Shown piece by piece: positions 33,396 to 46,139 of a stretch of DNA of 64,000 nucleotides. Positions within the stretch are counted from its first letter, which is position 1, and every line of letters begins with the position of its first letter. Position numbers and translations under genes: made by a program. The stretch is from contig JAGTTD010000008.1 of the NCBI GenBank assembly GCA_018398585.1, positions 24,389,172-24,453,171 of the forward strand. Direction: 5' to 3'. The notes under the pieces were generated by a model. That model made no database searches, was not told the origin of the DNA, and was given only the letters and a program-made list of their open reading frames with translations. The DNA comes from Simmondsia chinensis. Taxonomy: Eukaryota > Streptophyta > Magnoliopsida > Caryophyllales > Simmondsiaceae.

Positions 33396-35285
33396 TGGCC
33401 TGCCAACCAATACGTGTACTCAACATCTTCCATGTTGAGGCATACAATCTGCACCGATTTAGCAGGCAGTTCGATTTCATTGAAAGCATGGCCATAGTGT
33501 TGAAAGGTAATGAGCGAAGAGCCTCCTTTGAATGGGATAGGAAGTATTGGGAACAATGCCAATATAGGGGAGTGGTGGGGCAGGTTAGCCTTCCCAATGG
33601 GCTAATCAATCCAAGTAGCCTTAGTACAAGAGAATTCAAGACTGGTGGAAAGACGCAGGAGTTATGGACCTTATAGAAAATGTTGGATGTTTTGGTCTAG
33701 AGTATAATGCCTTAACCAGGGAACTTTAGAAAGGGGCAGGGTTCAGATGCTCTCCCTTAAGACGTAACAAAACCGGGGAAGGTAAAGCACATTTCTACTA
33801 TTACTTCCTTTTAACACTGGTTACATCACTTCTTTTGGTTAATGCTTTCTAATTTCTGAGCTTGACCCCCCCACCCCCTTTTTTTGCAGGGCATTCAAAA
33901 TGGCAGAGGCAAAAAAGGCACCACCATGGCAATTTTGAAAGTTACTATGAAGGTTCTTTCTTTGAGAACTTCAGACACCAAAAGGAGGGAAAGAAAACGA
34001 AGAGGAAAAGCTGCCAAGACAGTGGAGTGGAAGATCCTGACATTGAGATGGTTGTCAGTGAGAATGTGTTTGAAGGGATACCTAGCTCCTCAAACCTACG
34101 CTTCAACCTTAAAGCTGTAATCCATGTTTCATTTAATACCCCTTTAGCCTTTCTTGTCTTGTTTTCGTTACTAATTTTTTATTTGATGCTTATCTTGGTG
34201 GCCACATGTTCGTTTTGGTGGAGGATGTTATGCAGGCAAACCGTAAAGGCGATGACCCCATTCATCTTCATGAGGGTATCCCTCCAGATGGTGGGAACTT
34301 GGCAGAACCCATTGATAAGGTGATGTACGAAACTTCAAATAAAGACATCGATGACACTAGCGGTAATGACATCGATGCCAATGAAGCTGGTATCATAAAG
34401 TGCCCAACAAACACTGCTACTTTGCTCGCTAATCATCTTCCACCCCATGGGAAAGAATGCAGGATATGGACGAAGAAGTCAATAGTCCCAAAGTATGAGT
34501 TGGCTTCTAAAAAAACTGCATAGGTATATGCTGAAAACGTACTTGAAATTATTTATTCTTTCGGGAAATCTCATAGCATTTCATATGCCCTTTGGTGACC
34601 AATATTCAGGCTGAAGAGATTCCATCCTTGGAGCCGATGAGACAACCTCTCGAGCTCTCCAACGTTTCGTCGACTTCCACCATGGTTGCCAAACAAGGAT
34701 TGAGTTTAGTGTTTGCTCATGCAATATGTAGTATGGGCAAGGAATATCTTGAGTACCTGGCAAAACAACCTTATCCCAGATGGGGACAATGTACAACAAG
34801 CCGGAATCCTAGTTTGCAAGTAGAAAGGTATTGGACAGGACATAAGATGATCTCGATAGGACTATTACTAAATTTTTGGTACATGCAGACGCCTTGCTCA
34901 ATGTACAGAAGGTGGCTGAGGGGAAGAAATATCCAGATGACCTTCAACAAAAAATTCATACAACCTTTGCAGAGTTGTGTGATGGAGAGCGAGATTTAGT
35001 AGAGTTATTCACTCAACGCCATGACAAAAGAGAGAATCTTTCAGCCATTTGATCAAGAATAATCGAACTTGAGCAAGAACTTGAACAGGCATGAGTAGAG
35101 AAAGCAAGACTGGAAGTGGACTTGCTAGAGCTGGATCCACTAATTAAAGCTTCTGACCAGTTGGTGGCCTGAAAGAAATGGGCGCTAGCCAATTTGGAGT
35201 CTATCCTAGCTTTGACTTCAGAGGATGTCACCCAGATTTAAGACTTGAAGAACTCTGTGCCAAGCTTTTAGGCCCTTCCATTTTG
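33396..35285 (+). pseudogene. PMD pseudogene of element B, main part with three introns
   Basis: The first part (33395-33676) holds RVLNIFHVEAYNLHRFSRQF and RRASFEWDRKYWE, matching PMD proteins of the MAIN/MAIL and retroelement class. Probable introns, each GT-AG, lie at 33782-33889, 34117-34235 and 34524-34609; the first is conserved in block A. Middle exons are acidic and Lys-rich (KTKRKSCQDSGVEDPDIEMV) and then MQANRKGDDPIHLHEGIPPD. The last part has GLSLVFAHAICSMGKEYLEY and a coiled-coil stretch near 35030-35250 (RIIELEQELEQA, broken by stops). It is antisense to and convergent with the B integrase. PMD proteins in plants act in silencing and RNA processing; the role of the retroelement copies is unknown. 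Stops make it a pseudogene. Confidence 0.7.
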
Positions 35286-35739
35286 ATGTAAAGCCGCTTC
35301 GACATGACCTTTCACCTCCTCTTTTTTTTTTTTTTTTTTTTTATGAATTTGGATTTTTCCATTCTTTCATTAGCGGAACTTAGGATGTTTTGGGAGTTCC
35401 ATCTTATAACTTGTCTGAAGAAACCACCATTAATAAAAGATTTTTTTTTATTATAACTGTGTTTGAACATATGTTTTTATTAATCCAAGGTGCCTATGTA
35501 CCATTGTAGAACAAATTCCACTTGGGATAAAGCCATAACATAGTTTAAAGTGTGAAAAATTTTGATTCCTTAAAAAACAAAAATGCCATTCATAGTTTAT
35601 ACTCTTGTGTGCCAGGAGTACCCCATTGTTTGCCACCTTAGACTTGGTGGGGTATTTCAACAGTTTATCCACATGCTACACCATTGGTGAGATTGTTTAG
35701 ATTTATGGTGTGTCGTACACAGTTTATGCTCGTGTGGGC
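35286..35739. other. spacer between the PMD pseudogene and B integrase
   Basis: Convergent 3' ends meet here. There is a T tract (35323-35342) and an AATAAAAGA block (35431-35439), possible polyadenylation signals. No coding region recognised. Confidence 0.5.
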
Positions 35740-37617
35740 TAGAAGGGACGTAGAGAGCTTTAGTGGTAGTAGCGTTTCAATAATTTTTCATTGATGGGAC
35801 CCACCTGAACATCATCTCCACCTACTATCAGTAAAGCTTCGTTTGGGGTGAATTTGCTCCCCATTTTATGTGTGATGATGATAGGCTAGCGGAATGCTAG
35901 GACCATGTCTCCGACTTTTAAAGAACAGGGTCGCACCTTCTTGTTGAACGCTTTCGTTAAATGGGCTTGGTAACATTCCAATTATTGTTAGGCTTGCAAT
36001 CTTTTCTCGTCCAATGCTTCAAGTTCTTCCGAACGTAATTGAGCATTTTCCTTGGTGGTGAGTCCCTCTTAGATAGCCATCCTCAAAGAGGGAAGTTCAA
36101 GCTCTAATGGAAAAACGGTCTCAACTCCGTGTACTAGAGAGTAAGGAGTTGCTTGGGTAGGAGTGCGGTGTGTAGTTCGCTATGCCCACAATGCTTCTCA
36201 AACTTTCTCATGCACCCTCTTTTAGACTTGTCTACAACCTTTTTTATTAGATTATGGAGGGTCTTATTAAAAGCTTCAACCTGTCCATTTGCCGCTGCAT
36301 AGTACATGGAGGACTTGTGTTGGGTGAACTTGAATTTTTGGTAAAGTGCAGCTACTAGAAGATTGTCAAATGGCTTTTCGTTATCTAAAATTATATAACA
36401 TGGGACAGCAAACCTGTATATAATGTGAGTGCGTCTGAAATCAACCACATTCTCCTTTTTTTACTTCTCATAGCGGGATGGCTTCGGCCCAGTTGGAGAA
36501 GTAGTCAGTTGCGGCAAGGATGTAGCCATGACTGACTGAGGACTTTGGAGTAATCAATCCAACTATGTCAAGACCCCAACCCTTAAAGGGCCATGACACA
36601 ATTGATGGGTGCAAGGACTCTTGTGGTTTGTGTATGAAATTTTCATGGAATTGGCATGCATCACTTCTCTTAGCATAATCCATGCAGTCTTGGACCATGG
36701 TTGGGCAATACTAGCCTATCCTCTTCAAGCGATCATGGAGTTGAGGGCCAGATTGATGAGCACCACAAATCCTAGAATGGCAGAATTGGCTTCCTCCATG
36801 CTTGGATAGCTTCTTCTTTTCCCACGAAACTTCAAAGGACACCATCGAAGGCTAGGCGATACAAGACTCCTTTGTGATGGTAGAAACGGTCAGCTCGACG
36901 GCGATTCTCCATCCTATGGTGGCGCTCGCTTCGGAGCTAGCCATGCTCTAGGTAATAATCAGTGGTTGATGCCAATCTTCTTAGGTAACTTTAAAAACAG
37001 ATACAATATTGACCTTGCCAAAATTATTATCCCTATTTTCATTACTAAGTAGTGGGACAACCCATTTGTTGTAAATAGGGACCAAGATTGACTAATCTGG
37101 CCCCAGTGCCATGGCCTCTGCAAGATTTACAAGCGTGTCAGCAATTTCATTGGCACTTCTATGTACATGCTCCAGCTTCTTTGCCTCTAACCTATCGAGC
37201 AGCTTGGCTGCATATTTAAAGTAAGGAACAAGGTCTTCCTTCTTGACCCTGTAGTCACCTAGGAGCTGGTGGGTGACCAATTTGGAGTCTTCATAAAAGT
37301 TTAAATCCTTTAATCCCATCTCGATTGCCATCTCCAATCTTATGACCAGCATTTGGTACTCAGCTACATTATTTGAGCATTTCTTAGTCAGTGTGAATCA
37401 TTAGGGAAGGACATGTCTCTCAGGAGCGACAAAAACAACCTGAGCACTTGCACCTTCCATGTGCGTCCCGCCATCAAAATACATCTCCCATGGGGGTGTG
37501 ATTTCAATGAAGATGACATCTTCATCTAGCAAGTAATCATTTAGTTCCTAATGGTCGAGGATAGGATGCTCAACTAAGAAGCTGGCTCATGCTTGCCTCT
37601 TGACTGACTTTTGAGGA
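35740..37617 (-). pseudogene. element B second RNase H and integrase, broken
   Basis: The RNase H part (37092-37352) carries EMAIEMGLKDLNFYEDSKLV and ANEIADTLVNLA, the additional archaeal-type RNase H typical of Tat-lineage gypsy elements. Upstream near 37480 are TPPWEMYFDGG and EGASAQVVF, its first catalytic Asp region. Integrase: 36468-36698 has WPFKGWGLDIVGLI and FSNWAEAIPL; 36134-36448 has FRRTHIIYRFAVP and NGQVEAFNKTLHNLI with the catalytic Glu. The C-terminal integrase tail (VGDMVLAFR) extends to about 35740. Reading continues in RT/RNase H right of the LINE at 42669. Several stops. Confidence 0.88.
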
Positions 37618-37639
37618 TTAAGGTGTTAATTGATGTTAA

Positions 37640-38152
37640 TGTGCCCCTTAAAAAAGGTTTTTGTCTAGTTAGACCGGATTCTAAGGACGTATGGATAAGC
37701 TTTAAATATGAAGGCTCCTTAATTTTTGCTATGCTTGTGGAAAGCTTGGTCATGTTATACACAAATGCTCCCTAGATGATGATAAAATTGCAAACCCGGA
37801 ATATGACAGTTCCCTAAGGGCTACCGAATTGGGCGACCAAAAAATCAGGCCGAATATTTCAACTGGGGAGTCATTTGAGCCTGCTAGTACCCATAGTATT
37901 GGTTAGGGTTATCGTAAGGGGATGTCTCAGAGTCAAGTTGAGAAAGTTAAGAGAAACTCTGACAGAATGTTGAATGTAGTTACAATGTTATTAAGTGCCT
38001 CTTCTGACAAATCGATTCAGCAGACTTCTATGTCAATTGGCCCTAAGCAAGCTTTTCAAGATCTGACAAGTAGCTTGGGTGGTGGGAGGAAAAGATCGGC
38101 TCCTAAAGTTCAACAAGTGGGAGCTAGAAAAAGATCAAAGAGTGATGTGTAG
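37640..38152 (+). pseudogene. LINE ORF1 C-terminal fragment with zinc knuckle
   Basis: Frames give VPLKKGFCLVRPDSKDVWISF and then CYACGKLGHVIHKC, an intact CX2CX4HX4C zinc knuckle, as in DUF4283/zf-CCHC_4 ORF1 proteins of plant L1 LINEs. A Ser/Lys-rich tail with GGGRKRSAPKVQQVGARKR (37922-38152) follows, then a stop. One frameshift and one stop lie between. The N-terminal half is missing by truncation. Confidence 0.8.
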
Positions 38153-38469
38153 GATTTGGTGTATAGTCTAGTAAAACAAGATTGTTACAGGAACTGGTAT
38201 CTGCCAAGCAAGATAGCAAAAGGCTGGGAGATGATATAACAGCTATTTTTGACTCTCAAGGTTTGGAGTATCAACTTACTATTTATGCTCCTTCTACCTG
38301 GTGATATCAAAAGGATATGCTAAGAGGACCTTCAAGAAGTTGGAAGGGGAAGCTTAGTGGAAGTTCGAATGGGAAAGAATGCTAATGCACATGGAATGTT
38401 CAATACGCATAGAAAAGTGTGTTATGGTGGAACAGGAACAAGATAACGTGGAGCAGTATGCACGATCCC

Positions 38470-41400
38470 AGTCTTATGGGGGTTTGCGGTGGTTGTCCCA
38501 CAACAACCACCTTGAGGGCCATGAGTATTATTTGCTGAAACTGTTAAGGGCTCGGGCAGGCCTTAATAGCTCAAGCTCTCTGGGAGCTGGCCCCGGTCAT
38601 ACAAGACCATTTTGGTGTTTTTGATGGAAACAAAGCAAAAAGGGAGCAAAGTAGTTGCAAAAATGAAAAAGCTTAAATTTCATAACATGTTTGTGGTCAA
38701 CCCAATTGGCCTTTCGGGGGGTCTTGTTGTCGCATGGAATGATGATATTAGAGTAGAGATTATACATAGCTCGAGTAGGTGGATTGATACAAGGATTGAT
38801 TTAGTTTAGAGCTCAATATTCTGGAGGCATGTCTTCATTTATGGAGAACCAGATGCTATTCGTAGGAGAGAGTTCTGGGATCATTTTTGTTCAAGATTCT
38901 TGGCAGTATTGGAGCCTTTAGCTGCCTCTAGAGACTTTAATACCATGTCCTCACTTGCAGATAAGGATGCTGGAATTCCTCTTTCAAGTGCAAAAATTTC
39001 AATTCTCAATAATGTTTATAACTCCTGTCATTTAATGGAACTTGAAACCAAAGGGTGTAGATACTCCTAGATTCATCATAATGGGGATCATTTAACTGTT
39101 AGAGAAAGAATTGATAAAATTGCTATTAATTATGCCTGGTCGTCTCTTTTTGAACATGCAGAGTTCATTTTGGAGCCGGCGGTGGCCTCAGACCATTGCC
39201 CCTTCATTCTTCTGTTGGATGATGCCATTGGAAAAAAAAAGAAGCCACTTTTTAGATTCGAGTCAAAATGGCTTATTAAAAATGGATGTCATGATGTAGT
39301 GGGCCAAAGTTGGAACCCTGCAGTTAGGGGATCTAGGATGCTCAAAGTCTACAACAAATTAGCTCACTGTAAAAGAAATCTGGTTAAATGGTGGGCAGAT
39401 CGAAGAAGGGAGAGAAATGACTTGATTGAGGCCATCAAGTAGAAACTTTCAGGAATTCAGAGTGCTGATGATATTGAGGGAAGGGAACCGTTTGAAGCTG
39501 ATCTTAAGAAGCAAATTCAGACAATATGACAGGTTGAGGAAAGACATTGGCACCAACGCTCGAGGGTGGATTGGATTAAGTATGGTGATAGGAACACTTG
39601 ATTCTTTCATGCAGCCACCCTTGTTAGGAGGAGGATTAATGCTATGATAAGATTAAAGGATGATCAAGCAAATTGGGTGGAGAGTCCAGATCATATTCAT
39701 GATGTAGTGAGTAGTTACTTCATGAAGCTATATACGGTAAAGCCGGGTGCAGGATATCAAGAGGCAGCTACAGCTATTCCTTCACTGATCTCTTATGATA
39801 TGAATTCTGTATTGTGTGCTGAGGTGGAAAACTCAAAAGTTTTTAATGTAGTTAAGCAATTGGGCTCCTTGAAAGCTCCAGGTCCCGACAATTTCTCAGG
39901 GATCTTTTATTTAGAATTTTGGAAAATAGTGGGGGAGGATGTTATTAATGTAGTTAACAAGCAAATTCTAAAAAAATTCAATAAGACTGATATAGTTTTA
40001 ATTCAAAAAAAAACAATTGACTAGAATCCATGAGTCATTTTAGACCTATCAATTTGTGTAATTTTATATATAAAATAATAGCTAAAATTTTGTCCAATAG
40101 ATTGAAACCAATTATGCTTAAAATTATGTCCCCAGAGTAAGTGGCTTTTGTGGAGTGTAGGCAGATCCAAGATAACATTTTTTTGGCCTATGAAACCTAC
40201 CACATAATGAAAGTGAGGAAGAGGGGTAAAAAAGGGTTCATGGCTTTGAAGCTTGATCTAGCTAAAGCTTATGATTAGGTAAATTGGAATTTTTTTAGTA
40301 TATGTGTTAATTAAATTTGGATTCAATCGTATTTTTGTGGAATGGATGATGCAATGTGCATCGACAGTGTTTGTTTGCCCCTTGGTGAATGGAACTAGAT
40401 GGGAGAAAATCCAAATCGGTCGAGGACTTAGACAGGGTGATCCGTTATCTTCTTGTTTGTTTATTTTAATGATGGGTGCCCTGTCAAGGTAGACCAATTC
40501 CACTATGGCTATGGGAAATCGGGACCCACAATTAATAAATAGATTCACCCCTCCTTTATCCCACCTTCTTTTTGCGGATGACTGTATTCTATTTTTTGAG
40601 GCTGATATGCATGCTCATATAAAAGTAAGGAACATCATTAATTTGTTCTACAAAGCCTCTGGAGAAGAGATTAACTTCAATAAGTCTAAGGCCTTTTTTC
40701 CCCTTAAATGTCACAGAGGATGAGAGAAATCAGTGTCTTAATTTTTTGGGGGTTAAATAGATGGAGGAAAATGAGAAATGCTTAGGGGTGATTTTGAGTT
40801 GGGGTAGGTCTAAGATGAGAGCGCTTAGTTAAATTATGGACCGAATGTTTCAACGTTTAAGTGGGTGGGCCAATTCTTTGTTATCTTATGCTGGGAGGGA
40901 GGTCCTTATTAACTCAGTTTTGGCAGCCATTCCAACTTATGTGATGCATTGTTTTAAATTACCTATCTCTTTTTGTCAAAAGCTCAATAGCATCATTGCG
41001 TCTTTTTGGTGGAAAGGAGGGGCGGGTCCTAATAGAGGAGTCTATTGGGCAAACTGGCATACCCTATAAACCAAAAAGGGTAGGAGGTCTTGGTTTTAGG
41101 GACTTTGAAGGGTTTAACTTGTCTTCATTGGCAAAGCAGGCGTGACGCATTATCCAAAACCCGGATGCTTTTTGGGTAAGAATAATCAAAGGAATTTATT
41201 TTCCAAAATCTTCCCTGATTAGGGCTCATTTAGGCTCCTACCATTCGTGGGGATAGAGGAGCATTCTCCTTGGTAGGGAGTTTATTGCTAATGATTTACA
41301 GTGGGTGCTGGGCAATAGTAAGTCTATAAGCATTGAGTCGGATTCGTGGATCCCTACTGCAAAGTCCCCTTTGTTGCTTAAAATGGATGTAGAAAGGGAA

Positions 41401-42620
41401 CCCAATTTGATGGTTTCAGACCTTATTAACCATGCCTTTAGAAGATGGAATATTGATAAAGTTCGTTCAATCTTTAAGCCAGCTATTGCTATTAGCATCC
41501 TCATTGTTCCTGTTCAAGGCCTTGAAGTGGATGATGCCATTATTTGGAAAGGCTCAAGGGTTGGTGCATTTTCAGTGAAGAAGGGTTATAAATTGTGGAT
41601 CAACAAGAAACTGGAGGACATATGTGGGGGTGAGAGCTCATTTTGTTCTTCCCTTACAAAGTCTATTAGTAAAATTTGGTCCTTGCCATGTGAGCCTAAA
41701 ATAAAATATTTTCTGTGGAGATGTTGCCACAATGCCTTAGCTTCATCTGACAATTTATGGAAGAGAAAACTTAAGTTTGATCAAGATTGCCCTAAGTGTG
41801 GATATCAGATGGAAAATCTTGATTATATTTTGTTCTTGTGTCCCTTTGTTCGAGCTGTTTGGCTGGTGTCTGGACTGGGATTTAACCCTAATTCTTGTGG
41901 CCATCCCGGCTTCCTGCATTGGTGGGACTCCCTCTTTAATATTCTTAACAATGATTTAGACTCCATTTTTTTATGTATATATTTGCTGGTGGTTGTGGAA
42001 TAGCAGGTGTAATCTCATCTTCAGATGTCAATTTATTGAGTCTGAAGTTGTATCCAGAACGGCAAAGGAGAATGTTAGGGAATTTCAGATCCACCACATG
42101 CCAAAGCATGATGAGGTTAGTGATCATCCGAGGAATACCAGCCATTGTTGGAGTAAGCAAGATCTCCCTTTTGTTAAAATTAACACTAATGCTGCTGGAA
42201 AAGAGGAAGCTTGGGTACAATTGCTGTTGTGGCTAGTGATCATGCTGGTTCGTTATTAGGAAGCTGGTTTGGGTCAATCACCATTGATGATCCCTTAGTT
42301 GTTGAAGCTCCAGCGATCCGGTTTGCTTACTTTGTTGCTTTATTAGTTGGGTGGCGGAATATTATAATAGAAGCAGATTGTAAAGTAGTGATAGATATTG
42401 TAAATGGTAGTTCTTTTGTCCCGTGGCTTGTTAAGTCGATCATATCGGATGTGTGAAGGCTTAAAGGCCATTTTGTATGTATTCATTTTAAGTGGGTGCC
42501 TAGGTCATGTAATAGAGTTGCTTATGCAGGTGCCAAGCTCTATTTTGTAAAAGATGTAATCTTAAATGGTGGGTTTCTCCACCGCCAGAACTTTATAATG
42601 TACTTTTATGAGATTTAATA
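38470..42620 (+). pseudogene. LINE ORF2 (endonuclease, RT, zf-RVT, RNase H), broken
   Basis: Endonuclease: an ETKQKG block at 38625 (usually ETK in APE-type LINE nucleases), NPIGLSGGLVVAW, and later EPAVASDHCPFIL at 39170-39210 with the SDH catalytic motif. RT: LGSLKAPGPDNFSG (39860), GLRQGDPLSSCLFILMMG (40425-40475) and LLFADDCILFF (40562-40600), where the ADD acids are the catalytic core. Then SYAGREVLINSVLAAIPTYV (40870). zf-RVT: 41680-41870 with SLPCEPKIKYFLWRCCHNAL and CPKCGYQMENLDYILFLCP. C-terminal RNase H: 42211-42456 with WRNIIIEADCKVVIDIV. The 41305-42003 stretch is open for 232 codons. Many other stops; inactive. Confidence 0.9.
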
Positions 42621-42668
42621 TTAAGTTCGGAGGCTTGAGGTTGCCTTTTGCTGACCCAAAAAGAAAAA

Positions 42669-45258
42669 AATTCATGTTATTTATTCAATACGACCCATTT
42701 TGCTAATCACCCAGACAACACTAGTTGAGACATAATGTATTTGATGGGATCGGCTCGAGAAATTAACAACATTGTATGAGCTTGCATGTAATGTTTTAGC
42801 TTCTAAATGGTGAAAATGAGAGCCAAACAGATCTTCTCTATGGGGGAGTGTTGCAACTCTGCTCCCACTAGAGTCTGACTTAAGTAATATTAGGCCCTTT
42901 GCTTTCCCTCTTTGTTTTCCTGAGCACACAATATTCCGAGTGCCCTCTCTTGAGCAGATATATAGAGGATAAGCCGCTTTCCTGGAATTATTGCCCACAG
43001 CATAGGTGAGCTTGTTAGGTAACTCTTGAGGCTTTCAAAGGCCCTGTTAAAATATTCGTCCCACCCAAAGGGTATAGCTTTCTTCATTGGATGAATGAAG
43101 GCTTGGCAATATCCTGCCAAGTTGAAAATGAACCTCCTAATGTAGGCCAAGCGTCCTTCAAAACTATGGAGCTCGTGAAGGTTCTTAGCTAGTGGCATCT
43201 TTTGAATAGCATCAGTCTTATACTTGTCAATCTCAATGCCACTACGTTGGACAACGAAACCAAGAAACTTACCGGAGGTGATGCCAAATGCACACTTAAG
43301 AGGACTCATCTTAAGACTCACTTTCCTTAACCTTTTGAGGACAAAACGAAGGTATTGTAGATGATCACTTCATCTTCTTGATTTCACCAGTAGATCATCT
43401 ATAGAACATTCCACATTCTTGTGCAACATGTCATCAAATATTTTCTGCATTGCACGTTGATAAGTGGGGCCTGCATTCTTTAGACCAAAGGGAATTACTT
43501 CGTAGGAATATATCCCTTTGGAAGTGTGGAAGGCAGTTTTCTTTCATCCTCAGGATCAATTGTCAACTTGTTATAACCAACCGTGAAATCTATGAAGGAC
43601 AAAGGCTCATGGCTAGTAGTTGAGTCGACCATGAGTTTGGGGATTGGCAAAGGGAAATCATCCTTTGGGCATGCATTATTGTGATCATGGAAATCCACAC
43701 AAACTTGTATTTGCCCATTCTTCATTCTTACGGGCATTATGCTGGAAATCCAAGTTGGCGTTTGAACTTTCCGAATGAACTCGGCGTCAATCACAAGCTC
43801 AGGTTCATCAATTGGGTTGCTTTATTGACTCGGTACCTTTCTTGATCTTGAGGCAGTGGACAACAATGCTTGGGTCCAACCCATGCATCTCCTTATAGGG
43901 CCAAGCAAATATGTCCTTATAGAAGGCCAAAAGTTTGAGTATGCGTCTTTTTCTTCTTTGCTTAGAAGAACACTAACATAGATGGGTTGAGGATCCTCAG
44001 GGGTTCCTAGGTTCAATTCGTTCAACTCATCTATTGTAGCCTACCCCCCGTCTTCCAGTCCTATTGGAGGTTCTAGGACCTCTAAGATCTCCTCATCGTT
44101 CTCTCCCACAATCAATGCAACTTCAGAAATAGTTATGTGATTTGATGAGACGACAAGTATCTCATTTGTTTGAGCTTCATGCATAGTGATATATGTCTGG
44201 TTAGTTGGCAAGGAAGCTTGTGCTTTAACTTTGCGTTGGCCTTCAGTATCTATCTTAACCCTAGAGTACTCATCATTGTACCCAAGGCAAGACTCCCTTT
44301 TGGGACAGTGCAGCTTTGATTACCAGAACGTGAGATTGGCTGCTTTCACCTACGTCACTCTCCTCGGCACTTTGCGATGGAACTCCTTTTTTTTGAAGCC
44401 ACCTTCTTTTGGCCTGAACTACCGACCTGGATTTCCCATCAATACTTATCCTTAACCTGCGCTGGGTTTTTGTCTCTGGAGGGATAGACTCACGGGCTCC
44501 ACTAGTCTTAGCCTCCACAATAGTAGCTTTCCTGGATTGGTTCTTCCTTGGCATTTCTAGTTTATGGGATGGCTTGGAAACCGTGAGCCTATCTAGGGCG
44601 GATACTCTAGGCTTTTGCTCACCACACATTTTGCCCCCAAGTCGTATAAAAATAGAGGCGTGTGGCTGGTTTAAGATGCCATGACTATTGCTAGAGGTGT
44701 TCCCAGGCCGACTAAAAGTAGAAATTCATTAAGGGTTTTCAATTTTTTAAGATTCACCTCTACTCGGAGAGGATCCTTCCAATCTACCAAAGACCGAGTG
44801 ACGTGATGGTGATGGTGTAGCTTCCACCCGAACAGATGCAGAAACAGACAGCACCGTAGGATTTCCACTGCTTTCTTATCCCTCTTTAATAGAAATATAT
44901 TGCGAGGATATTGCCTTTTCCTTGCGATGAATAGAGATTTTCATTGATTGGGAAGGGTTAAATCCCAAGCCAACTCTAGAAGGCATGACTTGGCTGCCCT
45001 GCTCATGGAATTTTCACTGGGTTTTAATGAGTCCATGTGCTTCGTGTCAACCACCTTCCCTAATGGCGTAGGGTTCATAAAGTCATACCCGCAACTGGCT
45101 ATCAATTTGCAAGCGTTAGGATCGAATTCTTGTACGAGTATTAGGTAATAGTTTCTTCTCTTTAGTGAGTTTCTGAGAAGGTGCTACAAAACCTGCCATT
45201 AATAGCTTACTCAGTTTGGTCTGGTTTGATTTTGTGAGAGGAAAAATCATTTTATCCT
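42669..45258 (-). pseudogene. element B reverse transcriptase and RNase H, broken
   Basis: Between protease and RT, 43822-44025 has the GTPEDPQPIYVSVLL block typical of Tat/Athila pol. RT traces: VQTPTWISSIMPVRMKNGQ, CVDFHDHNNACPKDDFPLPI and FIDFTVGYNKLTI (43495-43794), then after a gap with the decayed IDDLLVKS-type motif (near 43390) FVVQRSGIEIDKYK and LHSFEGRLAYIRRFI (42890-43321). The first RNase H starts with LILYISAQERALGILCAQE and runs to 42681, where the LINE interrupts it. The 44273-44629 segment is a Lys/Arg/Ser-rich linker. Stops occur in every part. Confidence 0.87.
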
Positions 45259-46134
45259 TTAAATCTTACAAATTGGGTTTGAATGGCAATTTGGAGCACT
45301 GGAAATTTTACGCTCGAAAAAGGGTGACTCCTCGGGCTTTCTGCATGATTTTGGAATGTACCGGAGCATTGGTGTTGAGGTAAGGGTTCCAGATGCGACC
45401 TCCCCAGTTAAGATGCCGGGCCTGGTGAACTTGCTCTTGGTAAGGTGGTAATCCTTTTCTTGAGGCGAGGGTGATGGCACCTGCTTCTCTCCCAGCAAGC
45501 TTTTTTCAGTGGAAGGGGTTACCGAAGGCAATGCCTCAGATATTACCTTCTCTTCATTGTAAAATCTTGCATCTTCCAGATGGGCTTCTATGGCAGTGAA
45601 GGGCTTGGCGTCAGCTGTCACAAACCTTTCTCCACTATTTCTGTAATACTTGAAACGTTGGTGCAACGTGGATGGAACTAGACCATTTTCATGAATCCAC
45701 AGTTGCCCTGACAATATGTTATATGATGTTCTTAAATCAATGACATGGAAAATAGTGTTTGCCGACAATTCCCCCACGGTAAGATCAAGGCGAATCATGC
45801 CCATTGCTCTTTGGCATATGAGGTTGAAACCTTGGATAATCATTTTGGTATTCACCAATTCTTCCATCTTGATCCCCAAATGCTTCTTGGTGGACATAGG
45901 CATGATGTTGACAACAGATCCGCCATCTATCAAATTTTGGTTAATCCTTTGCTCATGTATGTAGCCAGACACAAATAAGGGCCTATTGTGTGGCCTAGAC
46001 ACTAGCATTAGATCTTCATCAGTGAAAGCCAAGGCAGTATTGTAAGCAGTGCACCCCATCAATCCGTCGATAGTATCACCATCACCTTGGATTGCCGAGA
46101 AATCTTCACCAGAACTTTGGATCGTTACGTTCAT
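45259..46134 (-). pseudogene. element B aspartic protease region (291 codons open)
   Basis: The longest open stretch in the window. LIDGGSVVNIMPMSTKKHLGI (residues about 88-108) is the retropepsin active site in the Asp-Gly-Gly form used by Tat/Athila elements rather than Asp-Ser-Gly. RTSYNILSGQLWIHE (about 155-170) is the conserved flap-to-C-terminal block of the same families. The tail is rich in Ser, Pro and Lys and continues toward RT. Flanking gag and RT are broken, so it is classed as part of a dead polyprotein although this segment has no stop. Confidence 0.85.
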
Positions 46135-46139
46135 TTTTA

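Larger units (their letters stand above)
37618..42668 (+). mobile_element. L1-type LINE, 5'-truncated, inserted in element B
   Basis: It starts inside the end of ORF1 and runs through endonuclease, RT, zf-RVT and RNase H domains to AAAAAGAAAAAAA at 42656-42668. Element B RNase H sequence resumes on both sides: KSVKRQA text left of 37617 and ISKMGRIE text right of 42670. A few residues of B are missing at the junction and no clear target duplication is seen, so the left edge is approximate. The 5' truncation is usual for LINEs. Confidence 0.88.

Noticed and set aside
17936..35285. Host MAIN/MAIL gene
   Set aside because: Two copies are each linked to the same LTR family and both have many stops, so it is retroelement cargo and not a host locus.
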